Below are positions 60,856 to 64,000 of a stretch of DNA of 64,000 nucleotides, piece by piece. Location of the stretch: positions 310,001 through 374,000 of the forward strand of contig NZ_JACYMM010000005.1 of the NCBI RefSeq assembly GCF_020858115.1. Reading direction: 5' to 3'. Both the position numbers and the translations under genes were made by a program. Under the pieces are notes generated by a model. It worked only from the letters and a program-made list of their open reading frames with translations, had not been told where the DNA came from and ran no database searches. This DNA comes from Janthinobacterium sp. FW305-129 (lineage in GTDB: Bacteria; Pseudomonadota; Gammaproteobacteria; Burkholderiales; Burkholderiaceae_D). Within the stretch, counting starts at the first letter, position 1. Each line of letters begins with the position of its first letter.

Positions 60856-61571
60856 CATATCTCAAGGTAGCGGCCCAGCACCTTGTCTATGCCCTGCTCG
60901 ATACACTCGACCACCAGCGCGTGGCCGATCGACACTTCCAGGATGCCGGGAATGTCCAGGAAGCGCGCCAGGTTGTGCAAATCGAGGTCGTGCCCGGCAT
61001 TCACGCCCAAGCCCAGCGCCTGTGCCCGCCGCGCCGCCTGCAGATACGTGTCAAACACGGCCTCGGCCTGCCCGCCGCCATAACTCTCGGCAAACCGTTC
61101 CGTGTACAGCTCGACCCGCGCCGCGCCCACCTCACGCGCCCATTCCAGCGCCGGGTAGTCGGCATCGACGAACAGGCTGACGCGGATGCCCAGGTCGTTC
61201 AATTCCCCAATGACGGGGCGCAACAGCGCCGCGTGCCGTTCGATGTCCCAGCCGTGATCGGACGTCAGCTGGCCCGGCATGTCGGGCACCAGGGTGCATT
61301 GCGCCGGGCGCGCGCTTTTCACCACTTCCAGAAAGTCCGCCGCCGGATAGCCCTCCACGTTCAGCTCGCGCCCCCGCTCCGCGCACAGGCGCTGCAAAGC
61401 GGCAACATCATCGTAGCGCGCATGGCGCTGGTCCGGGCGCGGGTGCAAGGTGATGCCTGCCGCGCCCAGGTCGAGAAAGCGCGCGGAAAACGCGAGCAGG
61501 TCCGGGAAATTGCGGCCGCGCGAATTGCGCAGCAGGGCGATTTTATTGACGTTGACGGAGAGCTGGGTCAT
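60846..61571 (-). CDS. pdxJ: pyridoxine 5'-phosphate synthase
   Basis: A 241-residue TIM-barrel enzyme that condenses 1-deoxyxylulose 5-phosphate with 3-amino-2-oxopropyl phosphate to form pyridoxine 5'-phosphate. It has the start LSVNVNKIALLRNSRGRNFPD, GAAGITLHPRPDQRHARYDD near residue 40, NVEGYPAADFLEVV near 73, RVELYTERFAESY near 150 and LGVNAGHDLDLHNLARF near 188 followed by VSIGHALV. All are family blocks. ATG 61571 is the natural start; the frame is open to 61676 without support. Confidence 0.96.
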   Translation of the reverse strand: MTQLSVNVNKIALLRNSRGRNFPDLLAFSARFLDLGAAGITLHPRPDQRHARYDDVAALQRLCAERGRELNVEGYPAADFLEVVKSARPAQCTLVPDMPGQLTSDHGWDIERHAALLRPVIGELNDLGIRVSLFVDADYPALEWAREVGAARVELYTERFAESYGGGQAEAVFDTYLQAARRAQALGLGVNAGHDLDLHNLARFLDIPGILEVSIGHALVVECIEQGIDKVLGRYLEICQS

Positions 61572-61696
61572 GGCAGGAATGAAGTGAAAGTGACGGGTCC
61601 GGCAGCGATTGTAGCGGATCGCCCGCGCAGGGCATGGCCAACCGAACTCGGCGCTACGTGCTACGATGCAAGACAAGTTCCTTTCAACAACATGCC

Positions 61697-62410
61697 ATGA
61701 AATACAAATTATTCCTGTTTGACCTCGACGATACCCTGCTCGATTTCCGGGCGTCCGAAAAACGCTCGTTCCTGCACACCATGCACGAACTGGGTTTGCG
61801 CAACGGCATCGACGCGCTGTTTTCCCAGTACCAGGCGATCAACGTCGACCTGTGGAAACGTTTCGAAACAGGTGAGGTGAGCAAGGATTTCCTGAAGGTC
61901 GAGCGCTTCCGCAAGACGTTTGCGCTGAACGGCATCGCCATCGACCCGGAACTGGCCAGCCGTCTGTATCTGGAATCGCTGCCGGACACGGTCGTGCTCA
62001 TCGATGGCGCCAAGCAAGTATGCGAAACCCTGTCGCGCATCGGCGAAGTGGGCATCATCACCAACGGCGTCGAGTCCATCCAGAACCGCCGCATCGCCGC
62101 CTCCGGCCTGAGCGACTACATTTCCTTCGTCGCCACCTCCGAAGCGTGCGGCCACGCCAAGCCGGACGTGCGCTTCTTCGACTACGCGGCCAACATGGCC
62201 CGCGCATTCAGCAAGGAAACAACGATCATCATCGGCGACCGCCTGGACGCCGACATCCTGGGCGCCAACCGCTACGGCATCGCCAGCTGCTGGTTCAACC
62301 CGGACGGCATGGCCAATACCTCGGCCGCCATTCCCACCTGTGAAGTGGCCAGCCTGCACGACATCGTGCCGGCGCTGGACATGATGCAGGTCAACTTGAA
62401 ACAGGCTTGA
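61697..62410 (+). CDS. yjjG: pyrimidine 5'-nucleotidase YjjG-type HAD phosphatase
   Basis: A 237-residue HAD-superfamily enzyme. Motif I LFDLDDTLLDF opens the protein with both catalytic aspartates. A helical cap follows (SRASEKRSFLHTM-type sequence, ending near 85). Motif II shows in VGIITNGVESIQNRR, motif III lysine in CGHAKPDVRFFDYA, and motif IV in IIGDRLDADILGANRYG. The form fits YjjG, which removes non-canonical pyrimidine nucleotides. ATG 61697 starts directly at motif I; an upstream in-frame start at 61634 is unlikely. It is divergent from pdxJ. Confidence 0.93.
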   Translation: MKYKLFLFDLDDTLLDFRASEKRSFLHTMHELGLRNGIDALFSQYQAINVDLWKRFETGEVSKDFLKVERFRKTFALNGIAIDPELASRLYLESLPDTVVLIDGAKQVCETLSRIGEVGIITNGVESIQNRRIAASGLSDYISFVATSEACGHAKPDVRFFDYAANMARAFSKETTIIIGDRLDADILGANRYGIASCWFNPDGMANTSAAIPTCEVASLHDIVPALDMMQVNLKQA

Positions 62411-62507
62411 TCTTCCACAAGCGCACCACCTGAAATACGCTGGCAGGGGCACGAAAACACGCCGCTGTTCGCGTACCATCAGGACTCGTCCATTCTGGTG
62501 CCAGCCC

Positions 62508-62996
62508 ATGCCTTCCTACACCGTCCTGCTCGCCATCGCGGCAGTGATCCTGTTCCTTGCCATGCTGGCCACGCGCCAGGCTGCCAAATCGCGCAGGCCG
62601 CTGCGTCTGCAAAGAAAACCCGTCATGACGACACGCGAACAGCAGATGTACCACCTGCTGCAAACGGCCTTGCCGGAATGCACGGTGCTGGCACAAGTGG
62701 CGTTTTCCGCGCTGGTGACGGCGCAGGGATGGGCAAACAGAAACCGTTTCGACCGCAAGGTGGCCGATTTTGTGCTGTGCAGCCAGCAACTGCACGTCAT
62801 CGCCGTGATCGAACTCGACGACCGCAGCCACGCCGGCCGCGAACGCCAGGACGAGGAGCGCGACGCCATGCTTAGGCTGGCCGGTTACGTGACCTTGCGC
62901 TATGCCAACTTCCCCACCCAGCAGGCGCTGCGTGCCGACATCGAACAACTGCTCACGCAACAAACCGGAGTCAACGCAAGTGCCCTGCCCGCCTGA
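62508..62996 (+). CDS. DUF2726 protein with N-terminal membrane anchor
   Basis: A 162-residue protein with a hydrophobic helix at residues 3-22 (YTVLLAIAAVILFLAMLAT). The DUF2726 core starts at REQQMYHLLQTALPECTVLAQVAFSALV and contains RKVADFVLC and IAVIELDDRSH, followed by ERDAMLRLAGYVTLRYAN. The DFVL..IELDD pattern recalls restriction-endonuclease-like folds, so the domain may be nuclease-derived. Function unknown. Confidence 0.85.
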   Translation: MPSYTVLLAIAAVILFLAMLATRQAAKSRRPLRLQRKPVMTTREQQMYHLLQTALPECTVLAQVAFSALVTAQGWANRNRFDRKVADFVLCSQQLHVIAVIELDDRSHAGRERQDEERDAMLRLAGYVTLRYANFPTQQALRADIEQLLTQQTGVNASALPA

Positions 62997-63011
62997 TTGC
63001 GCGTCAAGCGA

Positions 63012-63347
63012 TCAATCGCGCGTCAGCACTTCCAGCAATTCAATCTCGAAGGTCAAATTGGAGTTCGGTGGAATCAAACCCACCTGCCGCTCGCCATACG
63101 CCAACTCCGCCGGCACCCACAGCTTGCGCTTGCCACCCACCTGCATGCCGTGCAAACCCAGAATCCAGCCCTGGATCACCTTGTTATTGCTCAACACACA
63201 GCGAAACGGCTCGCCCCGCTTGTGCGACGAGTCAAACTCCGTGCCGTCTTCCAGCCAGCCCCGGTAATGCGCCGTAATCAGAGCGCCGCGCGCCGCCGCC
63301 TTGCCCTCACCCACCACAATATCGTCAATTTTCACGTCAGCCGTCAT
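63012..63347 (-). CDS. FKBP-type peptidyl-prolyl cis-trans isomerase
   Basis: A 111-residue single-domain FKBP. Active-site residues fit the family: ALITAHYRGWLEDGTEFDSS near 23-43, VIQGWILGLHGMQVGGKRKLWVP near 58-80, AYGERQVGLIPPNSNLTFEIELL near 87-108. The conserved Trp and Tyr and the F/D pair (Phe-Asp-Ser) are present. No signal peptide, so cytoplasmic. It is the last clearly chromosomal gene before the tRNA fragment. Confidence 0.95.
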   Translation of the reverse strand: MTADVKIDDIVVGEGKAAARGALITAHYRGWLEDGTEFDSSHKRGEPFRCVLSNNKVIQGWILGLHGMQVGGKRKLWVPAELAYGERQVGLIPPNSNLTFEIELLEVLTRD

Positions 63348-63397
63348 CTCGTTTCATCCCTCATCAAAGCACCAAGCCGCGATTGTACGACAGCACG

Positions 63398-63429
63398 AAA
63401 AAAGCCCCGGCAGTTACCTGTCGGGGCTT
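63398..63429 (-). terminator. terminator downstream of the tRNA-Met fragment
   Basis: AAGCCCCGGCAG (63402-63413) pairs with CTGTCGGGGCTT (63418-63429) across a four-base loop (one mismatch-like G-T), and a run of six T follows on the minus strand (63398-63403). It lies 20 bases past the CCA of the tRNA fragment and looks like the original tRNA terminator. Confidence 0.8.
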
Positions 63430-63449
63430 GTTCTATTATTGCTCAATTC

Positions 63450-63494
63450 TGGTGGGCCTCCCGTGAATCGAACACGGCACCAATGGATTATGAG
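63450..63494 (-). tRNA. 3' fragment of tRNA-Met(CAT), probable attachment site
   Basis: Read on the minus strand the block starts with the anticodon loop CTCATAA (CAT anticodon at 63490-63492), then TCCATTGGTG, a T arm CCGTG-TTCGATT-CACGG, acceptor strand GAGGCCC, discriminator A and encoded CCA (63450-63452). Upstream of the anticodon loop there is no matching 5' anticodon stem, D arm or acceptor strand: the bases 63495-63550 (ATCTGT..., AT-rich beyond) do not fold with it. So this is a partial tRNA gene of about 45 bases. Such 3' halves are created when an element integrates into a tRNA gene; the intact copy would lie at the far right end of the element. Confidence 0.8.
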
Positions 63495-63578
63495 ACAGAT
63501 GCCCTATCAAGGACATCATCAGAAATTGCCAAAAAGAAAAATAAATTATAGTCTTTTACTGCATTAAATATAACGCTG

Positions 63579-64000
63579 TTAGTGTGAGAAAAACCGCTTA
63601 ATTGCTGCTGCAACCTTGCACAACCACGCGCCCAAACTCTGCGCCATCAACCCTACCAAAAGGGTAATTCCTGCAGCTAGCCATATTGGAAAATTGAGGC
63701 CAGAAACCAAACCTAAGATAACGAAACATGCCACTAGACCAACTGGCAATGCCCGCTTTAGTGGCACGCCATGAACCTCAGGCACAATTTCCTTATGAAC
63801 TGCTCTTACCCCTTCTTGCTGAATATCCGCCCATACACCTGGCCCACCATTCCCTACAGGCACAGTTGTCAAATAAGTAAATGTTGCACTTTGCTCACGG
63901 TTCAAAGCAATAATTTTATATTCTCGCCCATGCCGATAAATCTTCAATTGTTCCTCGCTAAAGGGTTCAGTAGGAGGAATAGGCACTTTCTTCTTGTATT
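63579..64000 (-). CDS. hypothetical membrane protein in element-like DNA (partial)
   Basis: The frame runs to the window edge on the minus strand; a GTG at 63986 would give 135 residues, but the frame stays open upstream (YKKK before it), so the start may lie outside. The N-terminal half is soluble (SEEQLKIYRHGREYKIIALN, then VPVGNGGPGVWADIQQEG). Two hydrophobic helices lie at about residues 79-97 and 101-119 with a basic end (KVAAAIKRFFSH). The gene is visibly AT-richer than the genes to its left. No family is recognised. It would be the first gene of the putative integrated element. Confidence 0.6.
   Translation of the reverse strand, partial: YKKKVPIPPTEPFSEEQLKIYRHGREYKIIALNREQSATFTYLTTVPVGNGGPGVWADIQQEGVRAVHKEIVPEVHGVPLKRALPVGLVACFVILGLVSGLNFPIWLAAGITLLVGLMAQSLGAWLCKVAAAIKRFFSH

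Noticed and set aside
63450-63520. Complete tRNA-Met gene
   Set aside because: The 5' half does not fold: no acceptor 5' strand, D arm or matching anticodon 5' stem is present, so it is called as a fragment.

Overview
The window looks like chromosomal DNA of a GC-rich betaproteobacterium, most likely Oxalobacteraceae and close to Janthinobacterium. The grounds are the order purD..hemF-nadD-rsfS-rlmH-maf-rng, the family content, and codon use rich in C and G at third positions. The genus is inferred from recalled gene order, not computed.

Layout, left to right. (1) 1-3758: the purD tail with its terminator, then a tandem array of four related membrane proteins of unknown function. (2) 3860-8754: a compact housekeeping run hemF-nadD-rsfS-rlmH-maf-rng. 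(3) 8757-13419: an AraC regulator, a LysE-type exporter, an unknown protein, and a divergent pair of a LacI regulator and a malic enzyme, with two clear LacI-type operators between them. (4) 13566-17698: O-antigen ligase-like protein, MsbA-type lipid exporter and a GT9 glycosyltransferase. (5) 17714-23077: two two-component systems, a MASE1 kinase with a FixJ-type regulator and an OmpR-type pair divergent from a MipA/OmpV outer membrane protein. (6) 23181-29803: Usp-like, VirK-like and small proteins, dnaE and trhO.

(7) 29911-52065: a surface polysaccharide locus of about 22 kb, entirely on the minus strand. Read in the direction of transcription it is pseB, pseC, aldo/keto reductase, SpsF-type cytidylyltransferase, class III aminotransferase, a pseG-pseH fusion, pseI, ugd, uxs, a PhyH-type dioxygenase, wzx, an acetyltransferase, wzy, two glycosyltransferases, an epimerase, an initiating sugar phosphate transferase, a WbpM-type dehydratase and a Wzz-like protein. 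Together these can supply a pseudaminic-type nonulosonic acid, UDP-glucuronate/UDP-xylose and a bacillosamine- or QuiNAc-type precursor, then start, build, flip, polymerise and length-control a repeat unit. The ligase and MsbA of region 4 could complete lipid A/O-antigen assembly.

(8) 52066-63429: a 1.1 kb AT-rich gap without genes, then rhlE, a small Cys-rich protein, a chemotaxis receptor, a Crp/Fnr regulator, GST, GFA-type and DUF4265 proteins, a decayed BPSL0067-type gene coupled to an STY0301-like gene, pdxJ, yjjG, a DUF2726 protein and an FKBP isomerase. (9) 63450-64000: a 45-base 3' fragment of a tRNA-Met(CAT) gene followed by AT-richer foreign-looking DNA, which reads as the left attachment site of an integrated element extending beyond the window.

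Best candidates for something undescribed are the four-gene paralogue array at the left, the aldo/keto reductase - cytidylyltransferase - aminotransferase trio inside the pse operon with no canonical pseF in view, and the new island edge at the right. No rRNA genes, complete tRNA genes, CRISPR arrays or insertion sequences were seen.
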